Origin: Hydrangea macrophylla
Lineage: Eukaryota > Streptophyta > Magnoliopsida > Cornales > Hydrangeaceae
Direction of reading: 5' to 3'
Length of the DNA: 64,000 nt
NCBI GenBank assembly: GCA_033977485.1
Contig: CM066992.1
Span: forward strand, 102,188,140 to 102,252,139
The number at the start of each line of letters is the position of its first letter. Position 1 is the stretch's first letter. Below are positions 1-10,976 of the stretch, piece after piece. Below the pieces are notes generated by a model that had not been told where the DNA came from, did no database searches, and saw only the letters and a program-made list of their open reading frames with translations. Made by a program: the position numbers and the translations under genes.

Positions 1-1
1 C

Positions 2-251
2 ACAAGGGATTGGTTGTATGGAAGGACAGGTAATAAATATGAATTATTGATAATAACTTGGCAAGTGACAACACAAATGCTTTATAAAGAACTAACTATA
101 ATTTCTTTGACTTTCTCTTTGTCATTTAGAAAATGAACAAGTGACATTAGATGAGCTTACTGAAGATGTGATGAAGATGAACTTGATCAACAAAGACGAG
201 GATCAATTAGAATATGGGAGTTCAAATACAACTGTTAACTTTGATTCTTAA
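2..251 (+). CDS. 3' end of a spliced gene, possibly hAT transposase-derived (partial)
   Basis: Two exons can be read. Bases 2-29 end at a GT donor (30-31), a 100-bp AT-rich intron ends in TTTAG at 129, and the last exon runs 130-251 to a TAA stop. The split codon joins in frame to give RDWLYGRTE followed by NEQVTLDELTEDVMKMNLIN, an acidic tail. A Trp-Leu motif (DWL) followed by an acidic, poorly conserved end resembles the C-terminus of plant hAT-type transposases and their domesticated relatives. That family call is inference from a short motif; the splice model is seen directly. Everything upstream lies outside the window, so function and intactness cannot be judged. Confidence 0.42.
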
Positions 252-450
252 TGGATGGTAAGTGAAGAAATTTTTTTATACAACTAGTAAAAACTATATT
301 TCTTCTTATTCATTTTGTTTGGATGTGCTTGGGTGTTAAGTTTATAATAGTTGGATATTGTTATATTTGTAGTATTTTGGTATTTAAGATGATATGTAAT
401 ATGTGTTAATAATTGACACATTTGATGAGAAGACTTGTTTGTGTTCTTAG

Positions 451-656
451 TAGGGGTTGTAAGCTTTTTTTGAATAACCAAACCGAGCTAGTCGGTCGGT
501 TTTCTTAAAATTACCTACAATGAAAAAACCGATCTGACTGCCCAAATTGGCAAAATCGACCAAAAGGCGAAAAAATAGACCGAACCGACCACTTCGGTTG
601 GTTTTCAAAACATGGAAAAAATCAAAAATAAAAAAACCGAACCGATGACACCCCTA
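451..656. repeat. hAT-like MITE candidate, TAGGGG...CCCCTA ends
   Basis: The segment starts TAGGGGTTGTAAGC and ends GATGACACCCCTA, so the terminal 8-13 bases are imperfect inverted repeats. The interior is full of AACCGA / TCGGTT words in both orientations, typical of non-autonomous hAT elements. No 8-bp target duplication is recognisable (left GTTCTTAG, right CACGGATT), so the ends are uncertain. Confidence 0.35.
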
Positions 657-805
657 CACGGATTAGACGGATTAAACGGGTGACCCGTTTATGACCCGGC
701 ACGATTATGACCCGACACGATTATGACACGTTAAAAATGATACGATTATGACCCGACACGATAATGATCCGACACGATTATGACCCGACCCGACTGCCAC
801 CCATA
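657..805. repeat. Degenerate minisatellite of ATTATGACCCGACACG units
   Basis: About six imperfect copies of a 16-bp unit (ATTATGACCCGACACG and variants with GATCC or CACG changes) are arranged head to tail. It abuts the TIR-like segment and may be part of the same hAT-derived repeat. No coding content. Confidence 0.6.
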
Positions 806-1413
806 GCTAAAACACCCTTGATATATATGGCCCTTTATATAATAATAAAAACCAAAAATCTTCTTCTGCTATCTAATTTATGGGTCTTCCCGTGTCATGC
901 ATACACTACTGGTTAGTACCGCACATTTAGAATTTGGGTATTTTATTATTATCATCAAAGGTCATTTATTGCCCAATTAGCCTTAAAAGTAACGAGTGAA
1001 ACCCAAAATTTCCAAAAGATGACACTTTCATATCTACCTATTCAATCCTCCAATTCTCCAAATGGAGGTGAGATACGAACATATATACCTATCTATTAAG
1101 CATAGAATTTTCCGTGATTCATATACCAATATTATATGCATGTCACACAGTCACACACTAGTCCTCGTTAATATGACTCTAGCTTAATTAGAATAACTCA
1201 TGGTCACATGCTCCAATCCAACCTTTGTGGATGAGAGGCGAGGTGGGATCAATAAAAAAAGATATGAGTATATCCCCATAAACAGTTGCATAGTCAGCAC
1301 AGTACGGTAACAATGATTCAATGGATAAGCATATCTAAAAATAATTTGGGCCCACAAAGGCCACAAACGATATCCACTATAGTCTATATGTGAGCAAATT
1401 CTTAAATCTCTTT

Positions 1414-1424
1414 CTATATAAATA
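1414..1424 (+). promoter_or_regulatory. TATA box of the J-domain gene
   Basis: CTATATAAATA lies about 70-80 bp upstream of the chosen ATG. Transcription would be expected to begin near 1445-1455, downstream of the in-frame ATG at 1430. That is the main reason for choosing the ATG at 1493 as the start codon. Confidence 0.6.
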
Positions 1425-1492
1425 AGGACATGTATACACACTCCTCTACAACTCACTCCCACCATAACAAACCAAAATTTCGTTGTTCTGAT

Positions 1493-1837
1493 ATGGCTTC
1501 GAGTTCATCATTTTATGAGGTTTTGGGGATTCCGGCGAGCGCCAGCTGTCACGAGATCAAGGCGGCGTATCGTAGACTGGCTAGATCTTGTCACCCTGAT
1601 GTGGTGGCTGTAAATCAAAAAGAATGGTCAGCCAATGAATTTAAAAAAATTCATGTGGCTTACTCAACTCTGGCGGACCCAGATAAAAGAGCTAATTACG
1701 ATCTGAGTTTAAGTAGGCAACGTTGGCGGATTGCCTCGATTTCTACAACGAAACCCAGAATGGAGGCAGCCACGGTGGGGATAAAGTTGGAGTATTCATA
1801 TACCGGCCGGAATTGGGAGACGGATCAGTGTTGGTAG
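1493..1837 (+). CDS. Small J-domain co-chaperone (DNAJ11-like)
   Basis: Single-exon gene of 114 residues. A J domain spans about residues 7-72: FYEVLGI opens helix I, the basic helix II KAAYRRLAR is followed by the HPD motif at 34-36 that stimulates Hsp70 ATPase activity, and DPDKRANYD closes helix IV. There is no G/F-rich or zinc-finger region, so this is a type III (class C) J protein. The C-terminal GRNWETDQCW is the recognisable tail of the plant 'chaperone protein dnaJ 11, chloroplastic-like' group. Family members usually have a longer N-terminal transit peptide; this protein begins only six residues before the J domain, so plastid import is not supported by the sequence. An in-frame ATG at 1430 would add 21 residues (MYTHSS...), but it lies at or upstream of the expected transcription start and does not look like a transit peptide. 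The frame is intact and expression is plausible. Confidence 0.9.
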   Translation: MASSSSFYEVLGIPASASCHEIKAAYRRLARSCHPDVVAVNQKEWSANEFKKIHVAYSTLADPDKRANYDLSLSRQRWRIASISTTKPRMEAATVGIKLEYSYTGRNWETDQCW

Positions 1838-2106
1838 CAGCAATTAGTATTGCAATTTGCTTTCACCTATTAGATATGTAAATTGGTAGTTGGTATGAAT
1901 TACTCTTTTGGTCCCTTAAAAATAGTTTAACTTTTTTTTTTTTTTTTTGAAATGTTTTAAAATTATTATCCACTTTTTAAATGGAGTATCTAATTACTTA
2001 GCTTTTGTGTTCTAATTTGGTAGTAGTACATAATTAGACCCAAATTAGACCTTCGAGTCAAGAGCTGAATTAAAGTTGATGTTGCATGTTTGTGCAAATA
2101 TTACTT

Positions 2107-2137
<31 letters not shown>

Positions 2138-2191
2138 CAAAGATTCTCTAAAGAGGGCGCCCTCTCTTTATTAAAGAGAGGGCCTAGGGCC

Positions 2192-2227
<36 letters not shown>

Positions 2228-3588
2228 TAGTTTTAGATCACATGCGTTGCACGTGGAAGGTATACAAAAAGGAAGATGTTAACAAATTGAGCGAGCAAAC
2301 TGGCTAAATATTTGACTCGTACAAACAATTCCTAATTTCGATTGTTGAAATGAAGTACTCAAACACTTTCTAATTGTTTGATTTAATTTAAGTCTTAATT
2401 TTTAGGTTTAATTATATTTTACCCCTTGTGGCTAGACCCATTTTCACTTTACCCATATGCTTTAAAAATTGACACTTAACCCCGTTGGTTACTGTTAAGG
2501 TTTCTCTCAAAACAACCTTACATAAAGATTAAGTGTTAAAATTAGTTCCAAATAGAGAGTCCATCTTTACACAATTTATATTGCCCTTATACTTCAGTCT
2601 TTGAAATTAAGTTAGAAAATCGCATTGTGGAATATAAAACTCGAGTACCCTTTGATTGCAGCTTACATTATGAATATAATTTTTATCTATATATCTTTAA
2701 AAAAAACTATTCGACCTTGTATTCTTCATTATGGTAAATGCAAAGTTATACAAATATATTGAGTTTATAGCACAAAATAGTATAATGTTGATTATCTATG
2801 TAACTAAACCATAAATAGACAATGAAATGCTTGGGTGAGCAAAAATTTGGCAGAGCAAATTTATTTTCTGTAACAAAAAAAAAAATATGCGACAAATGTT
2901 AAAATAATAGAATGAACTCAAATCAAATCTTTCTCTTACTATATTTTATCATAGAAGATAATCAAATCAAAGTCGTAGTAGATATTATAATAACTAAAAA
3001 TTTCAAACTCTAAAATAAGTCTTAAATGGAATACTCTAACAATTGTACTGTTACAAAAATCATGTTACAAAATTGTTCGAGATATGCAAAGACATATGAA
3101 ATTACAAAAAGTTAAATGCAAATGAAATTCACAATTAGTTCGATAGAATAAATAAAATAGTAAGAAATTATGATTACCTCGAATAGATCACTTGAATGTT
3201 ATCTATGTAATGATCAATCAAGTTTAGTTTGATTGTAATACAATATTAGAAGATCATCTGATTCGTGACTATTAAATTATGAAGAAAGCCTCTAAAACTA
3301 TGAAGAACATGAAAAGTGCAGATGTCTATTTCTCACTCTATTTGATATAATTTGGATGATTTTTAGAAGTAGTTTTATACTATTAGTCTTCTAATCTAAA
3401 AATAATTGGAAGCATGAACCTGGCAAAACTTCAAGCAAAAAGAAATAAAACTTGAATCTCAATATGAACTTTAGATTTAGCATATCAACGCAATATCGAT
3501 TCGATCCGAGCTCTCTTATCATCTAGTTGTATAGCACCAGCGTGCACATAGATGTGTCCTTTTCATTTTTACTTATGACTTAAATTTT
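1838..3588. other. Intergenic AT-rich region
   Basis: Contains the 3' flank of the J-domain gene, a TA microsatellite holding a MITE fragment (2108-2224) and about 1.3 kb of AT-rich DNA with no ORF, RNA or recognisable repeat ends. The words ATGCGTTGCACGTGG near 2241 resemble decayed dispersed-repeat ends, but I cannot assign them. Confidence 0.6.
2108..2224. repeat. One-ended copy of a TA-microsatellite MITE (family A)
   Basis: Between two TA runs lies a stretch beginning ACAAAGATTCTCTAAAGAGG and containing the palindrome CCCTCTCTTTATTAAAGAGAGGG written as two arms (CCCTCTCTTTA / TTAAAGAGAGGG). It matches the terminal arm of the fuller copies at 16626-16775 and 43925-44100. The second arm and core are missing, so this is a truncated copy. 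Confidence 0.55.
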
Positions 3589-3593
3589 GTAAG

Positions 3594-5069
3594 TAATCGG
3601 CGACGAATAGTTGCCGTTATAATTCTAAAAATACGCTTTGTTAGCCCATTTCATGTAGTTATTAGTTATTTTTTAATAAGTATTCTAAATTTTATAGGAT
3701 TTGGAGCTTTAACTTGAAAATGCACAAAAATTCAATGATTAGTGGCTTTGGAAGTCATTCTGGGCTCAAACGGTGATTCCGGAGAAAGTTGAATGCAGTA
3801 GCAGTCTCAAAATATTGTATTTTTGATAAAGAATACTTTGGATTTGAGAAATTTCTCCAGATATATAAAATATAGATCTTCGAGTTATGGACGCGTGGCT
3901 TCAAACGGAGAGTCAATCCGAGTTCCGACCAAAATGTTATCGCAATTCTACGAAAGTCGCACAGTGTAGCGAAAAGGACCTCGCGCGAGCGGGTCGCGCG
4001 AGCGACTTTTGAAAAAACCAAAAACGCGTATTTTATTAAATTAAAGTGCCCAGCGAAGGTAGTTTGTGCATATGACGTCCAGAAACGTAAATATAGCAGT
4101 TTTAGTACGATTTGGCTTAGGAAAACTTCCTAAATCCTTCCAAACTCTATATAAATCCTATTCTAAATCAAATTTAAGGTTACAAATCATTACACAACAT
4201 TAGATACAGCCATATACAACTAAAACTCCAGCCATTGAAGAGAGGAAAACAATGAGAAGAAGAAGAAGATCAAGGATTTCCATGGCCTCCTCTATCAACC
4301 TCTTGCCATTCATCAATTCTATGGCCAACTAAACCTAGATCTAGGGTTTCAATGAAACCCTAGCCAAGTAATAGGGTTTTATTTATGTTTTTATTTTAGT
4401 TTTATTATGTATGGATGACAGTTACATGTTTAGAGGATTTTTATAAATAAATCGTACTTATAATAATAAAATCATTACTTTCAAAGTTTATTCTTGTCTT
4501 AGATCTATTTTGACTGTGATGTGCTCAATGATCTATATTTGATGTGCTTGTATAGATTGTTTACATGTAATGGTGCTTAAATTGAATTGTGCTATCAAGT
4601 ATCCGAATAGTCCATGCCTAGATTAGACGGATTATACCACAACCCTAGTTTAGTGTGGGATAATTCGTGCTAACCGAAGATGGATTATGTTGGTGCTTGA
4701 TCCATAGTTATTTTCTTGACGGAGGAATTGGGCTTGTAGCTACAATTCTCCATTATCATCCAACTTAATAGGCTAAAGTAATTCATAAATATTCCTATTA
4801 TGAAGCTAGTGGTGGATTTGCAATCCTAGGTTCCTTTAAACATATTTACAAAAACATTTTTAAATCGCTTTTATAATTTAGATCTATTTTATTATTCTTA
4901 GTTTAATTAAATTCAAGATCAAAATCTCGTTTTTATAATTAATTAGATTTAAGTTTTAAAATTAAGAGTCGTAGTAATTCAATCTCTGTGGGTTCGACCT
5001 TTGCTTTCACTACTACAAATCCTTAGAAAAGTAAAGTACACTTTTTATATCTTGATATTGACAACATCA
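3594..5069 (+). repeat. 5' LTR of the Athila element
   Basis: 1,476 bp ending ACATCA. The first two bases are TA where the 3' LTR has the canonical TG, a G-to-A change. A TATA box (CTATATAAATCC) lies at about 4147-4156. A CpG-dense block CCTCGCGCGAGCGGGTCGCG lies at 3979-3998 in U3. A tract of AGA codons and two short direct CCCTAG / TAGGGTTT words follow the TATA box in the probable leader. Confidence 0.92.
4252..4332 (+). other. 26-codon micro-ORF in the LTR leader
   Basis: ATG at 4252, five AGA arginine codons, then a hydrophobic stretch including SINLLPFINSMAN and a TAA at 4330. It lies about 100 bp after the LTR TATA box, so it would be the first ORF on transcripts from the 5' LTR. The same ORF is intact in the 3' LTR at 11636-11716. 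No homology is claimed; it may be chance conservation in young sequence. Confidence 0.3.
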
Positions 5070-5074
5070 ATTTT

Positions 5075-5092
5075 TGGCGCCGTTGCCGGGGA
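5075..5092 (+). other. Primer binding site (tRNA-Asp)
   Basis: TGGCGCCGTTGCCGGGGA starts five bases after the 5' LTR. Its first 16 bases complement the 3' end of plant tRNA-Asp, the primer used by Athila-lineage elements. Confidence 0.85.
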
Positions 5093-5565
5093 TTGCAAAT
5101 TACTACCTTTAGTTTTAGAATCTTAGTTTAGTTGTAAATATTAGATTAGGTTTTCTTTTCTTATTTTTCGTTTTATTTTGAGTTACTAACTTTTTTTTTT
5201 TTTTTTTTTGTTGTTTCTCGAGTCGTCAAAATTCTAACGTTTTCGGTAGGAATAGCTTAGCGCATCAAAGGAGCTTACGCGAAAAAATAAAAAAAAATAA
5301 ATAAATTGTTTCTTTTGAAATTCGTTTTAAACCACTGTAAGTCAGAGCGCTGTGACGCACTATTTGCATTAGTTTAGGGTTAATTGCACTGCATTAGCTA
5401 GGAAACCCGAGGCGATGGGCTTGACGCGGTCATTGTATTACAGGATAATATTCATGCATCACTGTAGTTGAGTGCTTGTTATCTTAGTTGCGTGATTGCT
5501 ATTTGTTTTTTTTTTATTATTTATTTGAGTCAGTGTTTGTTTTTAGTTTATTTTCTTTTTAGTTT

Positions 5566-8252
5566 ATGTTTGGTACACGTTCAAATACACCTGAATTAAA
5601 ATTTTTCGATCTTGAACTTGAACGTACCCTTAGAATTAGTAAGTCTTTAACCCAAGCTCCGAGAGCTCAGTTGGAAATAGAGGACGATTCGACTCCAAAA
5701 CCATCGTTGTTGTTTGAGGCCGAAATTCAAAGTACCCTTAAACGGTTAAGGAGAACTCGAACTTTTAAAATAGAACCTATTCCAATGGGCGACATTGGAA
5801 ACAACGTAAATAATATGAATAATCTTAATATACCGCCACCACCTCCACTTAAAGATTACCTTATTCCTACGACTTATACGCCACAAACATGTATTGATTT
5901 ACCGGAGGCGACGGCATCTCACTTTGAGATAAAGTCGTCTACCATCTCGCTACTTCCATCTTTCCATGGCCGTCTAAATGAAGATCCATATCAACACTTA
6001 GGAGATTTTTAGGATATATGCTCTACTTTAAAAATTCAAAACTTAACTGATGATGAATTGAAATTGCGGCTCTTTCCATTCTCTTTAAAAGATAAAGCTA
6101 AATATTGGCTCCAATTTTTGGAGCCAAATACAATTAGAACATGGGAAGCCTTACACACCGCATTTTTACAAAAGTTTTTCCGTATTATGCGTACGAATCA
6201 GATAAGGAAATCTATAACAAATTTTGTGATGCAAAATGGGGAAACGCTTTATGATACTTGGGAGAAGTTTAAAGAATTATTACGCTCGTGTCCACATCAT
6301 CAGGTTCCTAATTGGCAGTTGGTACAGGTCTTTTATGAGGGACTTATTCCCTCAGTCCGTAATACCGTCGACGCTGTTTGTGCGGGTACCTTCCTACACA
6401 AAAGTGCCGACGAGGCCTGGAAAATCTTTGAAACATTAAGCGAGAATTCGATGCATCAGGCTGTGTCAGTACGTTCCGAGGGATATCATTCACAACCTAA
6501 GAGAGAGGTAAAGTTCGAGTCAAGTCATTCAATTGAAATAAAAGAACTATCTAAAAAACTTGACCGACTTTTAACAATGAACCAAACGACAGCCCCACCC
6601 CCGCTCATGAAATTTGTGCATTATGTTCTGATCCGTCACATTCTATCCTAGCATGTCCATCGGCGAGTCAATTTCGGAATTCGTGGAGGAACACATTAAT
6701 TCTATTCAACAATACCCACGGAATAATTATAATTCGACTAATAATAATCCGGACGCGACATGGCGAAATCATCCTAATTTTTTGTGGAAAAATAATAATA
6801 ATAATAATCCTAGTGAGGTGACTAATTTTCCTAATGCATATCGACCCCAGTTTCAACCTAATCAATACCAACAACCGCCTCCTAATCCGAACCCTCCAAG
6901 GGGTAACATTTTTTAGGAAAAGGTGTTGGCATCCCTTAATAAAATCGAAACACAAGTACAGGCACAAGCACAAATAGTGCACTCACACACACAATCTATT
7001 GCGAAGCTTGAATCCCAAATGGGACAACTAGCTACTGTAGTGAGTCATAGAAACGAGGGGACGTTGCCTAGTCAAACAATTCAAAACCCTAAGGGACAAT
7101 ATGAGGTTAAGGGGTCGAATGAGCAAGTAAACGCCGTCTCAACTAGGTTGACTACACGAGAGGAAGAGGTAATAGAAATGCCGAATGAGAATGTGATAGA
7201 TATGAATATTAACTCTAATACGAAGAATGGTGAGGACGCAAGCCAAAATAAGAAAGAAAAAGAACCGGTCCCAACGAATTATATTCCGAGAATGCCATAT
7301 CCACCAAACGTTGAGGAACCGTCAAATTTTTCTAAGAAAGGGTCAAAAGCTGAAGATATACTCGAGGTGTTTAAACAAGTAAAAATTAATATTCCATTCC
7401 TCGATGCTATAAAACAAATTCCCGTTTACGCTAAATGTCTAAAAGACCTTTGTACTCAAAAACGTAAACTGCGTAGTCATACTCCGAAAAAGGTCTTTCT
7501 CACTGAAAAAGTAAGTTCTATTTTTCAACACTCACCTCCAAAGTATAAGGATCCTAGTACACCAACTATTTCATGTGTCATAGGTGACACTGTCATTCAT
7601 AGGGCTCTCCTTGACTTAGGAGCAAGTGTTAATCTCTTACCTTATCACGTTTATAAACAACTAGGTTTAGGTGAACTTAAACCTACGGCCGCTACTATTC
7701 AATTAGCGGATCGTTCCGTTAAAATACCTAGAGGAATCGTCGAGGACGTCTTAGTTAAAGTTGACAAATGCTATTATCCTGTTGATTTCATGGTCCTTGA
7801 TACTGAACCCGTACTAGATGCTAGGAAGCACACTCCTGTCATTCTAGGTCGTCCATTCTTAGCCACGGCTAATGCGCGTGTCAATTGTCGAACGGGTGTA
7901 ATAAAAGTGTCGTTTCTGGAACATGAACCTCAAACTAAACGTTTTCCACGCTATTGATCAACCTCCTAAAGACGACGATTACCTATGTGAGGCGGAGAGT
8001 GAGGTACGACGGAATATTGAACTTAATATAGGAATAAATACGTGTGAGGAAAATATTATGGTTAGTGATAAAAGGACGAATTTGAATAATTTAGATCCTA
8101 ATGACGAATTTACTCAAAAGGTAAAGAATCGATTTGAAACCGAAAAGGATGAACCGTCAAATGAATTAATCCAAAGCAATATTATTTCTGCTTACCACCG
8201 AGCTCTTCCTGATATCCTTAGGGGTACACAGTCCGATTTACGGCCTCCATAA
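5566..8252 (+). pseudogene. Broken Athila gag-protease reading frame
   Basis: Gag starts at ATG 5566. The capsid-like region (for example LRLFPFSLKDKAKYWL after 6058) is in the same frame but interrupted by TAG at 6010-6012. The frame shifts near 6570-6609 into a zinc knuckle (CALCSDPSHSILAC, CX2CX4HX4C, about 6615-6656), shifts again just after it into an Asn/Pro-rich tail, and meets a further in-frame TAG at 6914-6916. From 6923 the frame holds a coiled-coil-like segment and the retroviral aspartic protease (DLGAS, catalytic Asp codon at 7613-7615; flap-side GRPFL near 7850). A last frameshift near 7923 leads to a 109-residue acidic tail ending at 8252. At least two nonsense changes and three frameshifts make it non-functional. 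Normal family proteins continue into reverse transcriptase; here that part is absent. Confidence 0.88.
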
Positions 8253-10976
8253 ATCTTGAGCTATAACGGTCTAGCTAAAGACGTAAAAGATAGCGCTTCT
8301 TGGGAGGCAACCCAAGCTTTAATTCGTTCGTTTCTTTGATTTTTGCATGTTTTTGGGTCGTTTTGGTCAGTATTTGAGTTTTTTGAACAGGTTTAGGGGT
8401 CGGGGATAATTTACTTTGAACTTATATACATTTTTATACTAAAAAAGAGGAAAAGACCACAGTTGCGCGCGCGACCCGCTCGCGCGACAGGTCGCTCGCG
8501 AGGTCCGCTCGCGCGAGATTCCCCCATAGACAAAATATTTCAAGTTTTTTTTTTATATATGTAGCCTCAGTATCACCTCGCGCCACGATTCGCGCGCGCG
8601 AGGGGGTTCGCTCGAGCGGTTCGCTCGCGCGATTTGAGGCCTTAAAAATTTTTCTTTTATAAAACGTAAAACAAGTTTCTGCTTAAACTTGCGGAAGGGA
8701 TTCGCGCGCGCGAGGCCCGCTCGCGCGAGGTAGGGTTTTCTGGTTTTTCTCCTTTGTTCTCTTCCCTCCTCTCTCCATACCTGGTCAGTGTTTTTTTTTA
8801 TACTTTCTATTTGTTCTTTTAGCCCTGTTTAGGTTCGTCTGTCTTTGTTTTTATAAGTTCTGTTTGTTTCTTTTATTTTTATTGAGTCTCTTGATTACGG
8901 TTTAGATTCTATTATTCTATTTTAAAAATAATAATAATAATAATAAAAATAAAATATAAAATAAAAAATAAAAAAAATCTAAATATTTAGCTGTTATTGT
9001 TATTATTTTGTTTTTTTTTTATTTTCTATTGTTAAGTATTACCAGGTGATTAGTAGCTTCGTTTGAACCCTGATTGAACTTTGATTCCATATTATTATAC
9101 GTTCACCTGGTTTGTGTTTGCCGAGATCGAGGTAATATCGTTCCTTTCTTACCTACTCTCTGTTCTTTCGTTTTATTGTTTCATTGGGTACAATGAAAGG
9201 TTTAGGTTTGGGGGTATGCACACACATGCACATTATTATGCACTAATTTAAAAAAAAAATTCAATTCTTGTGCTTAAATAAACAATGTTACCGACGTTTT
9301 TGCAATCTTGATTTGATACTTCTTGTTATGTAACTATGATTGTTATAGAATGGTAAACAAGAGAAGATGTGATTAAACATTTGCTAAAGTCATGATATGA
9401 TGTAATGTTTAAGTTATGTATTGTTTGAATCATAGTTTTATATCATAGATTTGCACATAAACCTATGCACTGCATGTAGTCGCTTGAATACATGTTTGAT
9501 GTGAACTATAATATGATTCAGATTTCTAGATAACACAAGGTGGAGACTAGACCCTGTGAGCTTTTGAGCCTATTTTTTCTGTTTTGAGGGTTATAAATAC
9601 ACATTGTGTTTGTCGAATTTCATTGAAATAGCGCATCTACTTGTTGTTTAGTCTCATTATTCTTGTTTTGGTTGATAAGTCAAGTTAAAATATTTGCTAC
9701 CATGCTAAATAGTCTTCCGTTGTAAACATTAAAGAACCATATGACCATAGGAGATGATTTGTAGGACTTCTTTGTTTACTAACCGATAAATGATAAAAAT
9801 TTCCTTAGTTCGCCCTTTGAGCCATTAAAATGCCATTTCTTTCTTTAATTACCATTATCCTTGTTTTTGCTCCGACTTGACAAACTTGGAGTTCACCACT
9901 GAGAGATTTGTCACCTTTTAGTGGTGTTAAGGCAATGTGTGATTGGGAAGAAGAAGATAAGATGATGTTTGGGGTGGTTGCCTTGGTATTCAATGAATGG
10001 TTGTTTCAAAAGCAACGAAAATAAAGAAAAAAGAATAAAAAAAAGAAAAAAAGGTTGGAAAAAAAAAAGAAGAGGAAAGAAATTAAAAAAGAGAATATGA
10101 AAAGAAGGGAATGAAAAGATAAAGTTGGTAGAAGAGAGAATGAAAGAAATCGAACATGCCTTACAATGCCATTCTAAAACTACCTAATGAATCCTTTCTA
10201 TCCTTTTCCATTGTCTGAGGCACATTACAACCTTTGAAAAGTCCTATTTGATCCTTGGAAACATGGTTTGGATATGAAAACGATGGGAGGGGGATTAAAA
10301 CATGGTAATGATTAATTTTTCTTGATTATTGGCATCCTATCCATGAGACTACTGTTCTTTCGTGTCATGCGTCTTGTTCGAGTCATATGTGAGCATTTCT
10401 CATTTTGAAAACATATTTCCTTTACTCACATATTTTAGAAAAATTACACCTGTTTCTGAGTGTTTCATTTTAGAGTGTAATTGACATTGTGAGATTCGTA
10501 GTTGAGACATAGTTAAATGGTTATCCGAGTTATATTCCAAGTTCATGACATGCGCGTGTTCATTTGACTACCACATCACACATGTGCTATTTTATGAGAA
10601 ACTCTATTGATTTATACGATGCATGTGCTTGAGATTGTTTTTCATGATTTAGGTCGATGTTTCATTATGTTTCTTTATGTTCGTTATTCTATTTCAAATC
10701 TTTGTTATATGATGAAGGAGTATTGAATATTATGTTCTTTATATTTAATAAAAGTTTTTAAATTGATAAGTTAATAAAGATGGTTGTGGGTAACTTGTTG
10801 ACGAGAACCCTCACGAGACCTCACTCGTCCGATTAGGGACACCTAGAGGTTTAAAAGGCTTGTTGCATATGCTAAATGCAATCGTGATCCATGCGAAAAT
10901 GAAATAGTATTTGTAGTAGTAGTTTTATGTTTCTGTTCTTTTTGCTCGAGGACTAGCAAAGAGTAGGTTTGGGGTG
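8253..10976 (+). other. Athila 3' non-coding region
   Basis: Starts with the conserved TGGGAGGCAACCCAA motif (about 8300-8315) that normally follows pol in this lineage. It then contains three CpG-rich blocks (8463-8735), an AT-rich stretch, a polypurine tract (about 10010-10150) and a final AGGTTTGGGGTG polypurine primer next to the 3' LTR. No env-like ORF is present. A second AGGTTTGGGGG word occurs near 9201. Confidence 0.75.
8463..8735 (+). repeat. CpG-dense GCGCGCGA...CCGCTCGCGCGA blocks
   Basis: Three clusters (8463-8518, 8578-8634, 8700-8731) repeat words such as CGCGCGCGA and CCGCTCGCGCGA. The first shares CGCGACCCGCTCGCGCGA with the chromovirus LTRs at 53.5 and 60.7 kb. The surrounding sequence is AT-rich, so the CpG density is local. 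Confidence 0.85.

Larger units (their letters stand above)
252..1411. other. Intergenic region upstream of the J-domain gene
   Basis: No gene is visible. It holds a TIR-like segment (451-656), a short minisatellite (657-805) and AT-rich sequence. Open frames here, including one on the minus strand at 1184-1465, have no domain or codon-use support. Confidence 0.6.

Noticed and set aside
8253..10976. Env-like gene in the Athila 3' region
   Set aside because: Some Athila elements carry one here, but no frame longer than about 60 codons and no signal peptide or membrane segment is present.
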